Assembly (NCBI GenBank): GCA_900314495.1
Contig: OMVJ01000021.1
Location: 1 to 38,935, forward strand
Origin: an uncultured Olsenella sp.
Lineage (GTDB): Bacteria > Actinomycetota > Coriobacteriia > Coriobacteriales > Atopobiaceae
Reading direction: 5' to 3'
Length of the DNA stretch: 38,935 nt
Below, in pieces: positions 1-8,088 of the stretch. A program made the position numbers and the translations under genes. Each line of letters begins with the position of its first letter. The first letter of the stretch is position 1. The notes under the pieces are model-generated. The model did no database searches. It worked only from the letters and a program-made list of their open reading frames with translations, and had not been told where the DNA came from.

Positions 1-1530
<1,530 letters not shown>

Positions 1531-1532
1531 TC

Positions 1533-1560
1533 ATCATAGCGCAACACAGGCAGACTCTAA
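1533..1560 (-). promoter_or_regulatory. Candidate nifJ promoter
   Basis: On the minus strand TTAGAG and a good TATGAT box are separated by 16 bp. Transcription from here would give a leader of about 130 nt ahead of nifJ. The leader (1396-1525) is rich in short inverted GGCCGG-type arms; I do not recognise a known riboswitch in it. Confidence 0.35.
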
Positions 1561-1637
1561 GCCCTTCTGGACCCCTAAAGTATCCAAAGAACTAAACCGG
1601 TTTATCTCCACAGCGCCTACACGTTGGTTGGGGCTGG

Positions 1638-2294
1638 CTAGCCCTTCATTGAGGAGAGCAGCTTCTGGTAGGCACCCGCAAACTTGAGCGCCCGCTGACC
1701 ACCTGCATCCTCCGCCGGAACGACCCCAAACTCGTCCGAGACAAGAAAGAGCTCGTCAAAGCGCTCGTTGCCCTTCAACACGCGGGCAAGCAGGTTCTCG
1801 GACCTGCATACGGGCATGCCGATGGTCCGCGCCAGGTCGTCCACCAGAGTGGACGCCCCCGAGGGCATGGAATCCTTGGGCAAGTCAAACACCAGCTCGT
1901 CGCCCTTCACGGCCCAGAGGGTCTCTGGCGCCACCTTGGTGTGCGAGCACTCCCTTCGCGCCCCGCGCGCACGCGCAAGCAGGTTGCTCAGGTTCCTGCG
2001 CTTGAGCTCCTCGAACGGGCCAACCGTCATTGCGGCCTGCCCCTCGTCATCCACGATGATCATGAGCACGCCGTCTGGGTATTCGGTGGAGCCGTCCTCC
2101 AGCGTCCACTCAATATGCTGCTTGGCCCACGCAACGAGCCCCATGGACACGCGCTCCCCGCCCAGCTCCCGGGCCGCAAGCGCGCGCAGGTGCCGGTTGG
2201 CCATGGGCAATCGCTTGTTCGCCAGCCTCCAACGGCACACGAGCGCCGGCCGACCCAGCTTGAAGCCCTCTTGTATTGCGTAGTCCTCACCCAT
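1638..2294 (-). CDS. Aminotransferase class IV-like (fold-type IV PLP) protein
   Basis: 218 residues from an ATG at 2294; an open frame continues upstream but looks unlike protein and overlaps the gluQ promoter region. The layout matches branched-chain/D-amino acid aminotransferases and 4-amino-4-deoxychorismate lyase: Lys98 in LKRRNLSNLL sits three residues before the conserved Asn as the Schiff-base lysine does, Glu124 in VAPETLW fits the residue that contacts the pyridine nitrogen, and DSMPSGAS plus ELFLVSDEFGVVPAED match the C-terminal PLP-binding loops. It is shorter than typical members (about 270-300 residues), with a short N-terminal lobe. The substrate cannot be told. It lies divergent from gluQ and upstream of nifJ on the same strand, separated by about 240 bp. 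Confidence 0.7.
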   Translation of the reverse strand: MGEDYAIQEGFKLGRPALVCRWRLANKRLPMANRHLRALAARELGGERVSMGLVAWAKQHIEWTLEDGSTEYPDGVLMIIVDDEGQAAMTVGPFEELKRRNLSNLLARARGARRECSHTKVAPETLWAVKGDELVFDLPKDSMPSGASTLVDDLARTIGMPVCRSENLLARVLKGNERFDELFLVSDEFGVVPAEDAGGQRALKFAGAYQKLLSSMKG

Positions 2295-2523
2295 TTTGCC
2301 CCGACTTTCCCCGCGCAGGAGCGGCCCGCCCTTAGGCGCGGCAGCCGAACCCCCAATTCCAGACGTCCTTTGAATGTACCCTCGCGCCACCGACCATATA
2401 CCGCCCTTCCCCTGCAGACTCAGTGCGCCACCACTGCTAGAATCCGCGCTAGCGATTACTGGCCGCAGGCATGCTTCGCCCTGCGCGTCCGTTGCGCGCC
2501 ACTCAACGTCCCAAGGATGCCGA

Positions 2524-3492
2524 ATGAACAACCCCACCACAAAACAGCAGGTCGTAGGCAGGTTCGCCCCCACCCCATCAGGGCGGATGCACGCAGGCAA
2601 CCTGTTCTCCGCCCTCATGGCATGGCTCTCCGTCCGCTCCTCCGGCGGCAGGCTCGTCCTCAGAATCGAAGACCTTGACCCCCGCGCCCAGGATCGCCAC
2701 ACCGCACAGGTGCTCATGGACGACCTTGAGTGGCTGGGCCTCACCTGGGACGAGGGCCCCTACTACCAGAGCGAGCGCGGCGATATATACCTGGACGCCC
2801 TTGGCCGCCTGCGCCAGGAGGGCCTGACCTACCCCTGCTTCTGCACGCGCGCGGAGCTTCACGCTGCGACGGCGCCACATGCCTCCGACGGCACCTATAT
2901 ATACCAGGGCACGTGCCGCAACCTCACCCCAGAGGAAGTTGCGGAGAGGCTCAAGCGCCGGCCTCCAGCCACGCGCCTGCGTGTTCCCATGCCGGCAGAC
3001 CCACACAGCAGCTACTCTTTCGTGGACAAAGTCTATGGCCTGCAGAGCGAGGTCCTTGCCAGCGAATGCGGCGACTTCCTCGTCCAGAGGAGCGACGGCG
3101 TCATTGCCTACCAGCTTGCGGTGGTTGTGGATGATGGCCTCATGGGTGTTACCGAGGTGGTTCGCGGCCATGACCTTCTGGGCTCCTCCGCCCGGCAGAT
3201 GTACCTCCAAGACCTCCTTGGGTTCCCACACCCTGCGTACGCACATGTTCCCCTCCTCATTGCACCCGACGGGCGCCGCCTTTCCAAACGGGATGCCGAC
3301 CTTGACCTCGGGGCCCTGAAGGAGCGCTTCCGGCGCCCCGAAGCCATCATCGGAAGGCTCGCCTCACTCGTCGGCATGGCGGAGCCTGGCGAAGAGGTCT
3401 CCGCAGACCGGCTCGTCGGCCGCTTCTCGTGGGAAGCAGTGGCCGCGCATCGTGGAGACATCGTCGCGTCGGAAGAATTTCTCACCAAGTAA
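2524..3492 (+). CDS. gluQ: Glutamyl-Q tRNA(Asp) synthetase
   Basis: 322 residues. This truncated GluRS paralogue activates glutamate and attaches it to queuosine in the anticodon of tRNA-Asp, forming glutamyl-queuosine. Evidence: the HIGH-like motif in GRFAPTPSGRMHAGN (residues 12-26), RIEDLDPR, a Cys-x-Cys...Tyr-x3-Cys zinc site (C105, C107, Y127, C131) and the KMSKS-like RRLSKRD. The anticodon-binding half of GluRS is missing, as expected for this family, and the length is normal. The ATG at 2524 is chosen because AAGGA lies 7 nt upstream; the frame stays open further 5' but without family similarity. A discriminating GluRS is excluded by length. It is followed by tRNA-Ser. Confidence 0.9.
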   Translation: MNNPTTKQQVVGRFAPTPSGRMHAGNLFSALMAWLSVRSSGGRLVLRIEDLDPRAQDRHTAQVLMDDLEWLGLTWDEGPYYQSERGDIYLDALGRLRQEGLTYPCFCTRAELHAATAPHASDGTYIYQGTCRNLTPEEVAERLKRRPPATRLRVPMPADPHSSYSFVDKVYGLQSEVLASECGDFLVQRSDGVIAYQLAVVVDDGLMGVTEVVRGHDLLGSSARQMYLQDLLGFPHPAYAHVPLLIAPDGRRLSKRDADLDLGALKERFRRPEAIIGRLASLVGMAEPGEEVSADRLVGRFSWEAVAAHRGDIVASEEFLTK

Positions 3493-3495
3493 TCG

Positions 3496-3524
3496 TTGTG
3501 AGCTTCGCGGTTGTGGGGTATGAT
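3496..3524 (+). promoter_or_regulatory. Promoter of tRNA-Ser(GCT)
   Basis: TTGTGA and TATGAT are 17 bp apart, and the expected start point falls about 9 nt before the tRNA. The -35 box abuts the gluQ stop codon. Confidence 0.55.
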
Positions 3525-3539
3525 GCTTTGGCACGTGTT

Positions 3540-3631
3540 GGAGAGCTGACCGAGAGGCCGAAGGTGCCCGCCTGCTAAGCGGGTATAGGATGCAAATCCT
3601 ATCTGGGGTTCGAATCCCCAGCTCTCCGCCA
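3540..3631 (+). tRNA. tRNA-Ser(GCT)
   Basis: A 92-nt class II tRNA: acceptor GGAGAGC pairs with GCTCTCC, the anticodon loop CTGCTAA carries GCT, there is a long variable arm (ATAGGATGCAAATCCTAT), the T loop is GGTTCGAATCC, and CCA is encoded. Confidence 0.96.
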
Positions 3632-3640
3632 GAGCATCCG

Positions 3641-3671
3641 CCTGCCATCTCAAAGAGGTGGCAGGTTTTTT
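3641..3671 (+). terminator. Intrinsic terminator after tRNA-Ser
   Basis: Arms CCTGCCA and TGGCAGG, with an inner CTC/GAG pairing, are followed directly by six T. Confidence 0.85.
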
Positions 3672-3746
3672 GTTGCCCCGCCAGGCCTCCAACCGCGCCA
3701 TGACCCAGCCGCCAGCGCACGTCTCAAATTTTTTCAAAAAAAATTC

Positions 3747-3776
3747 TTGACGTGAGCTGGTTGCAGGAGCAATATA
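3747..3776 (+). promoter_or_regulatory. Promoter of tRNA-Arg(ACG)
   Basis: TTGACG, then 18 bp, then AATATA (TATAGG is an alternative shifted by 2 bp). The tRNA starts about 12 nt later. An A/T tract lies just upstream, as in strong stable-RNA promoters. Confidence 0.5.
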
Positions 3777-3787
3777 GGAAGTCGCAA

Positions 3788-3864
3788 GCGGCCTTACCTC
3801 AGCTGGATAGAGGAACTGACTACGAATCAGTCTGTCGCGGGTTCGAATCCCTCAGGCCGCACCA
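3788..3864 (+). tRNA. tRNA-Arg(ACG)
   Basis: 77 nt. Acceptor GCGGCCT pairs with AGGCCGC, the anticodon loop CTACGAA carries ACG (wobble A, decoded as inosine if TadA acts), the T loop is GGTTCGAATCC, and CCA is encoded. A protein-coding frame on the opposite strand runs into it. Confidence 0.96.
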
Positions 3865-4311
3865 CGAATTCTCGGAGCCCCGTTTGGGGCTCCTTTTTTT
3901 GTTCTGCTTCCTCTCGCAGCTGTCCCACGCATAGGGACGGTAGGAGACGCCTGCGCCCGGGCTGTCGCACAAGTACGAATAGGTGACGCCACACCCGTCA
4001 AACACGTCCATGAGCTCAGAGAGGAAGCAGCCGTCCACACGGAAGAAGTCCGTCAGCTGTTCCGCCAAGCGATACCTCCCCCCATATGCCTGCCCCAGGC
4101 TTTGAGCCACAGCGGGCAAAGCCCCCTTGCCAATGTAGAGGCGCTGCAGGCGCGCGCCGCCGCCAAAGAACTCCCGCGTGAGCTCCCCCTCCGTGAGCTC
4201 GCTCACGGAAATTCCACCGTTCCTCTCGAACTGGCACCATACGGTGCGAGCCTCGCTCCCGTCGTCGGTCTTGAGCATCAGCCTTCCCGCGTAATCCTGA
4301 ACCTGGGCCAT
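3820..4311 (-). CDS. Hypothetical protein whose 3' end is antisense to tRNA-Arg
   Basis: 163 residues from an ATG at 4311 with GGAGG 6 nt upstream. I do not recognise a family. Residues 1-135 look like a compact mixed alpha/beta soluble protein with five cysteines (C26, C95, C107, C115, C132) and no signal peptide or membrane segment. From about residue 138 the chain is encoded by the complement of the tRNA-Arg terminator hairpin, and residues 150-163 by the complement of the tRNA itself; the stop lies inside the anticodon stem. The tail (KQNKKRSPKRGS onwards) is therefore probably accidental extension rather than a selected domain. Its own transcript has no terminator before the tRNA. Confidence 0.6.
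   Translation of the reverse strand: MAQVQDYAGRLMLKTDDGSEARTVWCQFERNGGISVSELTEGELTREFFGGGARLQRLYIGKGALPAVAQSLGQAYGGRYRLAEQLTDFFRVDGCFLSELMDVFDGCGVTYSYLCDSPGAGVSYRPYAWDSCERKQNKKRSPKRGSENSWCGLRDSNPRQTDS
3874..3900 (+). terminator. Intrinsic terminator after tRNA-Arg(ACG)
   Basis: A perfect 8-bp stem GGAGCCCC/GGGGCTCC with loop GTTT is followed by seven T. It acts only rightward; read leftward it has no T tract. Confidence 0.9.
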
Positions 4312-4448
4312 TCCGTCCTCCGATCTTCGCCTTCCTCTCTGTCCTCCTTGTACCCAGACTCCCCAATGTTTAGAACATTTGTTCGGACTATTTTGAAAAA
4401 TTCTTCTCGCGTCGCCGCGGGGTGCCCAGCCGCCCCCACCCCAAGCAC

Positions 4449-4482
4449 AAAAGGGAGGGGCCACGCTGCCGTGACCCCTCCC
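4449..4482 (-). terminator. Intrinsic terminator of serS
   Basis: On the minus strand GGGAGGGG-T-CAC pairs with GTG-G-CCCCTCCC around a 6-nt loop, followed by TTTTGTG. It begins about 55 nt past the serS stop codon. Confidence 0.8.
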
Positions 4483-4538
4483 CAAGACTTATGCCGTTCA
4501 GGGCGCGCCATTCCCCGCGCGCCACCTTTTACCTGCGC

Positions 4539-5825
4539 CTATGCCAGAGGCTTGATGACCTCCATGTCGCGCATGTAGGGACGCAGGGCCTCGGGCACCG
4601 TGATGGAGCCGTCGGCATTCTGGTAGTTCTCCATGATGGCGGCCATGGTGCGGCCCACGGCCAGGCCGGAGCCGTTGAGGGTGTGCACCAGGCGCGTTCC
4701 CTTGAACTCCGTGGGGTCCTTGTAGCGAATGTTGGCGCGGCGAGCCTGGAAGTCCCAGCAGTTGGAGCAGGAGGAGATCTCCTTGTAGTTGTTGTAGCTG
4801 GGCAGCCAGACCTCAAGGTCGTAGCACTTGGTGGCGCTGAAGCCAATGTCACCGGTGCAGAGGGTGACCACGTGGTAGGGCAGACCCAGGACCTGCAGGC
4901 AGTGCTCGGCCTCCGCGACCATGGACTCAAGCTGGTTCATGGAGTCCTCGGGCTTGGCGAACTTGACCATCTCAACCTTGTCGAACTCGTGCACGCGAAT
5001 GATGCCGCGCGTGTCGCGACCGGCAGAGCCGGCCTCCTCGCGGAAGCAGGGGGTGAAGGCGGTGTACCAAAGCGGCAGGTCAGCGCCATCAAGAATCTCG
5101 TCGCGGTGGATGTTGGTCAGCATGACCTCGGCCGTGGGGATGAGGTACATGCCGCCGGACACGTGGTAGAGGTCCTCGTCGAACTTGGGCAGCTGGCCCG
5201 TGCCGAACAGGGAGTCGTAGTTGGTGATGACGGGCGGCCACCACTCCTTGAAGCCGGCCTTCACGTGCTCGTCAATGAAGAAGTTGATAAGCGCGCGCTC
5301 CATGAGGGCGCCGGTGCCGCCCAGCAGGTAGAAGCGGGTGCCGGCCAGCTTGATGCCGCGGTCGAAGTCGATCATGCCCGTGGAAGGGCCAAGGTCCCAG
5401 TGGGCCTTGGGCTCGAAGTCGAACTGCGTGGGCTCGCCCCAGCGGCGGACCTCCGGGTTGTCGGAGTCGTCCTTGCCGTAGGGCACGGACTCGTGGGGAA
5501 TGTTGGGGATGGCGGCAACCAGGTCAAAGAGGTCCTTCTCCACGGCGGAACGCTTCTCGTTGAGCTCGGAGATGCGGTCCTTGTTGGCCGTGACCTGGGC
5601 CTTTGCCGCCTGAGCCTCCTCCTTCTTGCCCTGCTTCATGAGCAGGCCAATCTGCTTGGAGGCGGCGTTGCGGTCTGCCTGCAGCTTCTCGACCTCGGCG
5701 ATGACGGAGCGGCGCTCCTCGTCCAGCTCGAAGAACCTCTCACGGTCCCAGTGGGCGTTCTGACGGGACGCGCAGGACTTGTCCACGACGTCAGGGTTCT
5801 CACGAACAAACTTGATATCGAGCAT
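4539..5825 (-). CDS. serS: Seryl-tRNA synthetase
   Basis: 428 residues, normal length. It charges tRNA-Ser with serine through seryl-adenylate. The N-terminal part (about 1-100) is the long antiparallel coiled-coil arm that grips the tRNA variable arm, rich in Lys/Glu/Ala. The class II core follows: motif 2 in CFREEAGSAGRDTRGIIRVHEF, the serine-binding CTGDIGFSATKCYDLEVW, SCSNCWDFQARR, and motif 3 in LNGSGLAVGRTMAAI. The ATG at 5825 has a GAGAGG site upstream. The tRNA-Ser(GCT) gene 2 kb away is one of its substrates. No T-box-type leader is visible in the 135 bp upstream. Confidence 0.97.
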   Translation of the reverse strand: MLDIKFVRENPDVVDKSCASRQNAHWDRERFFELDEERRSVIAEVEKLQADRNAASKQIGLLMKQGKKEEAQAAKAQVTANKDRISELNEKRSAVEKDLFDLVAAIPNIPHESVPYGKDDSDNPEVRRWGEPTQFDFEPKAHWDLGPSTGMIDFDRGIKLAGTRFYLLGGTGALMERALINFFIDEHVKAGFKEWWPPVITNYDSLFGTGQLPKFDEDLYHVSGGMYLIPTAEVMLTNIHRDEILDGADLPLWYTAFTPCFREEAGSAGRDTRGIIRVHEFDKVEMVKFAKPEDSMNQLESMVAEAEHCLQVLGLPYHVVTLCTGDIGFSATKCYDLEVWLPSYNNYKEISSCSNCWDFQARRANIRYKDPTEFKGTRLVHTLNGSGLAVGRTMAAIMENYQNADGSITVPEALRPYMRDMEVIKPLA

Positions 5826-5890
5826 GTGTCTACCTCTCTATTACCCATCGGCCGACGCGCGCCGGCCTCCAGCGTCAAGCTCGTGCTACT

Positions 5891-5919
5891 TTTCGCCATA
5901 CGCTTTGGGAGTATATACT
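5891..5919 (+). promoter_or_regulatory. Candidate promoter of the 62-residue membrane protein gene
   Basis: A perfect TATACT box lies 17 bp after a weak TTTCGC. The start point would be about 36 nt before the ATG at 5962. Confidence 0.4.
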
Positions 5920-5961
5920 TGTACCCGCTTTGAACGGCATGCAGAAAGAAAGGCGCACTTC

Positions 5962-6150
5962 ATGAGCGCAATCACCGGCTTCTTCTCTTGGCTCTTCGGC
6001 ACCAGGACGGGCGTCATCTGGCTTGTCCTTGGCGGCGTTGTCTTCTTCCTCGTTGTTGCCTTCGTCCTTGAGCGCCGCACCCGCGCTGAGTTCTACAACC
6101 ACGAGAAGACGGAGGACGACTGGGACCTCTTTGACGACGATGACGAATAG
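5962..6150 (+). CDS. Small single-pass membrane protein
   Basis: 62 residues. An AAAGG site lies upstream of the ATG, and an intrinsic terminator follows, so it is a complete monocistronic unit. There is one membrane helix at about residues 17-38 (GVIWLVLGGVVFFLVVAFVL), then a basic stop-transfer stretch ERRTR, and a very acidic C-terminus ending in WDLFDDDDE. By the positive-inside rule the acidic tail is likely cytoplasmic together with the RRTR patch. I do not recognise a family and assign no function. Codon use is like its neighbours. Confidence 0.75.
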   Translation: MSAITGFFSWLFGTRTGVIWLVLGGVVFFLVVAFVLERRTRAEFYNHEKTEDDWDLFDDDDE

Positions 6151-6200
6151 GCACTGAGCAGGCAGACCTCTACGAATGATGGGACCAAACGCGAGGCCAA

Positions 6201-6232
6201 GGCGCTGCACCGGCAGGTGCGGCGCCTTTTTT
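6201..6232 (+). terminator. Intrinsic terminator after the small membrane protein gene
   Basis: The GGCGC-T-GCAC / GTGC-G-GCGCC stem encloses a 6-nt loop and runs into six T. Confidence 0.88.
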
Positions 6233-6277
6233 GTCGCCTGAACCGGGGCCGCTACGCCACTGTGGGTCCGGGCTGAT

Positions 6278-6505
6278 ACCCTCAGTCGTGATTCTGTGAC
6301 TTATGCACCTCGACCCCGATTACGGAATACCGGTTCAAATTCCATACCGCTTTTGACCTGCAGTTTTCTCAGAGGAAGTGACGGCACGGAATGCGATTCC
6401 CTACGGTGGGGAATAGGCATTTTTTGACTAGGCCATTTAACTGGGATGATAGCATGTAACGAACAAGACGCTGGGTACAAAAGTCGTAGAATCACGACTG
6501 AGGGT
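6278..6505. repeat. MITE-like 228-bp inverted-repeat element
   Basis: The ends are inverted repeats: the outermost 18 bp (ACCCTCAGTCGTGATTCT at the left, its complement at 6488-6505) are identical, and similarity extends to about 32 bp (28 of 32 matches; arms 6278-6309 and 6474-6505). The ~160 bp between carry no credible reading frame. I see no clear target-site duplication. It is the size and shape of a non-autonomous transposon, or of the joined ends of a deleted insertion sequence. It covers about half of the otherwise gene-free stretch between 6233 and 6589. Confidence 0.6.
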
Positions 6506-6588
6506 CTTGCCCCCACTCCAACCAGCGCCCATGAACCAAAGGCGCAACACAAAAGCACCGAGCCTTCCCCGCCAGGCTGCACGCAATA

Positions 6589-6624
6589 CAAGAACTCCCC
6601 CGCAGGCTCTTACCTGCGGGGGAG
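6589..6624 (-). terminator. Displaced original terminator of tRNA-Leu(CAG)
   Basis: A perfect 12-bp stem CTCCCCCGCAGG/CCTGCGGGGGAG with a 6-nt loop sits just outside the left attachment site; on the minus strand it is followed by TTCTTG. Before integration it would have lain right behind the tRNA-Leu 3' end, now 7.7 kb away. Confidence 0.6.
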
Positions 6625-6636
6625 TCCCTAACATTC

Positions 6637-6669
6637 ATGGTGCGGGCGAAAGGACTTGAACCTTCATGA
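6637..6669 (-). repeat. Left attachment site (tRNA-Leu 3'-end remnant)
   Basis: 33 bp identical to 14336-14368. It corresponds to the tRNA-Leu(CAG) 3' end from the T arm to the CCA, with no 5' half of a tRNA beside it. Identity stops on both sides (C versus A before, CG versus GA after), which fixes the core. Confidence 0.9.
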
Positions 6670-6690
6670 CGTTACCCTGCACACATACCC

Positions 6691-6797
6691 TCGCGGAATC
6701 TCATACCCTTACACACCGTTTCACCTGCGCATTTGCGGAATCTCGCGGAATCTCGCGGACTATAAGATTCTGTCGTTCTGTACCAGATTTGTACCAG
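6691..6797. repeat. Direct repeats near the left attachment site (likely integrase arm sites)
   Basis: GCGGAATCTC occurs at about 6693, 6735 and 6745. At 6777-6797 a 21-bp block with two TGTACCAG copies 11 bp apart is repeated exactly at 14233-14253 near the other attachment site. Lambda-type integrases bind such paired arm sites; the role here is inferred. Confidence 0.6.
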
Positions 6798-7376
6798 CTA
6801 AACGGAAAACTCTTGATGTATACGGCTGGAGGGCATTCAGAGCCTGACGCTCAGGCGCTCCTCAATGGCCTTCGCTCTCGCCAATGGGCAAATACCCATG
6901 CGACCCTGCGCGCGGGCCTTAGGCGGGCTCTCAGGGGCTCAAATCCTGAGCGCCAGTACGTTTGAATCGGCTGAATGGCGTTCGGCACGACTGACTAGGT
7001 ACCCAACATGTTCCCTCTGGAGCATACGCGGCGGATTTGAGGGGCGGCGTTCCCCCCTGCTGATTCCGTTCGGACGGTGTTTGTAGTGGGGGCGGTGACA
7101 CTCAGACCGTGGATGTTGCGCGCTCAACAAATAAGAACGAAAGCGAGTCGGAATCCAATCCCTGTGCGCCGTTCGGGCTGGGCGATTCCAAAGTGGGGTT
7201 TTGGGCGTCTGGGGTACTCGAAGTGGGACTGGGTTCTCGAAGTGAGACGGAAACCTCAGGCGCTCCTGCCGTGGTCATGGTCGGATGAGGGCAACGGCCA
7301 CGATCTGGATGAGAAATGACTTGGGCGAAGATGGGCTGTGAGGTACGGCGCGATTCGTTTCACGCGGGGGGATAAG

Positions 7377-7500
7377 AGACTGCGGCCGGGGAGAAGCGTC
7401 GAGCTGCATCCGCTCCCAACTTCTCAACGCCCCTGCCGTCACGCCCCCCCTCCTTTTTTTCTAAATAGGGAAAGACTGCGGCCGGGTAAGAGCTTCGAGC
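7377..7500. repeat. Duplicated 28-bp unit in the element's non-coding end
   Basis: Two copies starting AGACTGCGGCCGGG lie at about 7377-7404 and 7473-7500, 24 of 28 bases alike, 96 bp apart. Close by are GCGGCTCTCA tandem units (about 7571-7597) and TCGAAGTG copies (about 7218-7243). No credible gene was found between 6670 and 8088. Confidence 0.5.
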
Positions 7501-7716
7501 GAAGACCTGCCGCAAGATTCTGACGCCCCTCCCGCTTTCAGTGGGACGCTTGCCCATGCAAAACATCTTCGCGGCTCTCAGCGGCTCTCAGCGGCTCGGT
7601 GACCTACGGTGCTCCTGACGCTCGCGGTGCTCCAGCTCGCGGCGCGAGTCGAGGTCAGCGGCGGCGCTGCCGAACGTCGAGCAACGGCCTGAGCACTCGC
7701 GGTCATGCGGTCCTGA

Positions 7717-8044
7717 CTACAGTTTGAGCTACGGATTGGCTACAGATGCGAGCTGGGCCACACGTGCGGTGACCTGCGATTACTACGGGTGACCACACCT
7801 CTACAGATGTTTCCGACTTCCCGCACATTCACGTTACGCACCCCCCACCCACCTACCCACTCCCCCTACCCTCCTATATATCTCTCCAAAGTAAAAGTAT
7901 TGTAGATGTGTAGTAATCGAGGGCAAACGCCATGCCTGACCTGCGCAAACGCACTACTACAGATTGAGCGGCAAAGTGTGGTAATCCGTGGTCAATCCGT
8001 AGTCAGACGCGGCACAAAGAAGGAGGACGCCCTGAGGACGCCCT
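7717..8044. other. Candidate replication origin of the element
   Basis: CTACAGAT occurs three times in the same orientation (7740, 7801, 7957), with related CTACAG (7717) and CTACGG (7729, 7783). There follow a C-rich tract (about 7840-7872), an A/T-rich stretch CTATATATCTC...AAAGTAAAAGTATTG (7874-7902), AATCCGT-G/A-GTC twice (about 7982-8003) and an 11-bp tandem GAGGACGCCCT (8023-8044). It lies directly behind the primase-helicase gene, where the origin lies in many satellites and plasmids. Function is inferred from repeats and position only. Confidence 0.45.
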
Positions 8045-8088
8045 CCCCCTATCATCGATACACCCTCAATCGTGTGGCGTCCACGCGA

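Noticed and set aside
4422-5933. 503-codon plus-strand frame opposite serS
   Set aside because: Shadow of serS; no family similarity.
5826-5961. T-box leader upstream of serS
   Set aside because: No T-box sequence (TGGNACCGCG) or specifier hairpin; the region is too short.
7338-7523. 61-codon frame with a repeated RLRPG motif
   Set aside because: The repeat comes from the duplicated 28-bp DNA unit; no start signal, and other frames are similarly open.
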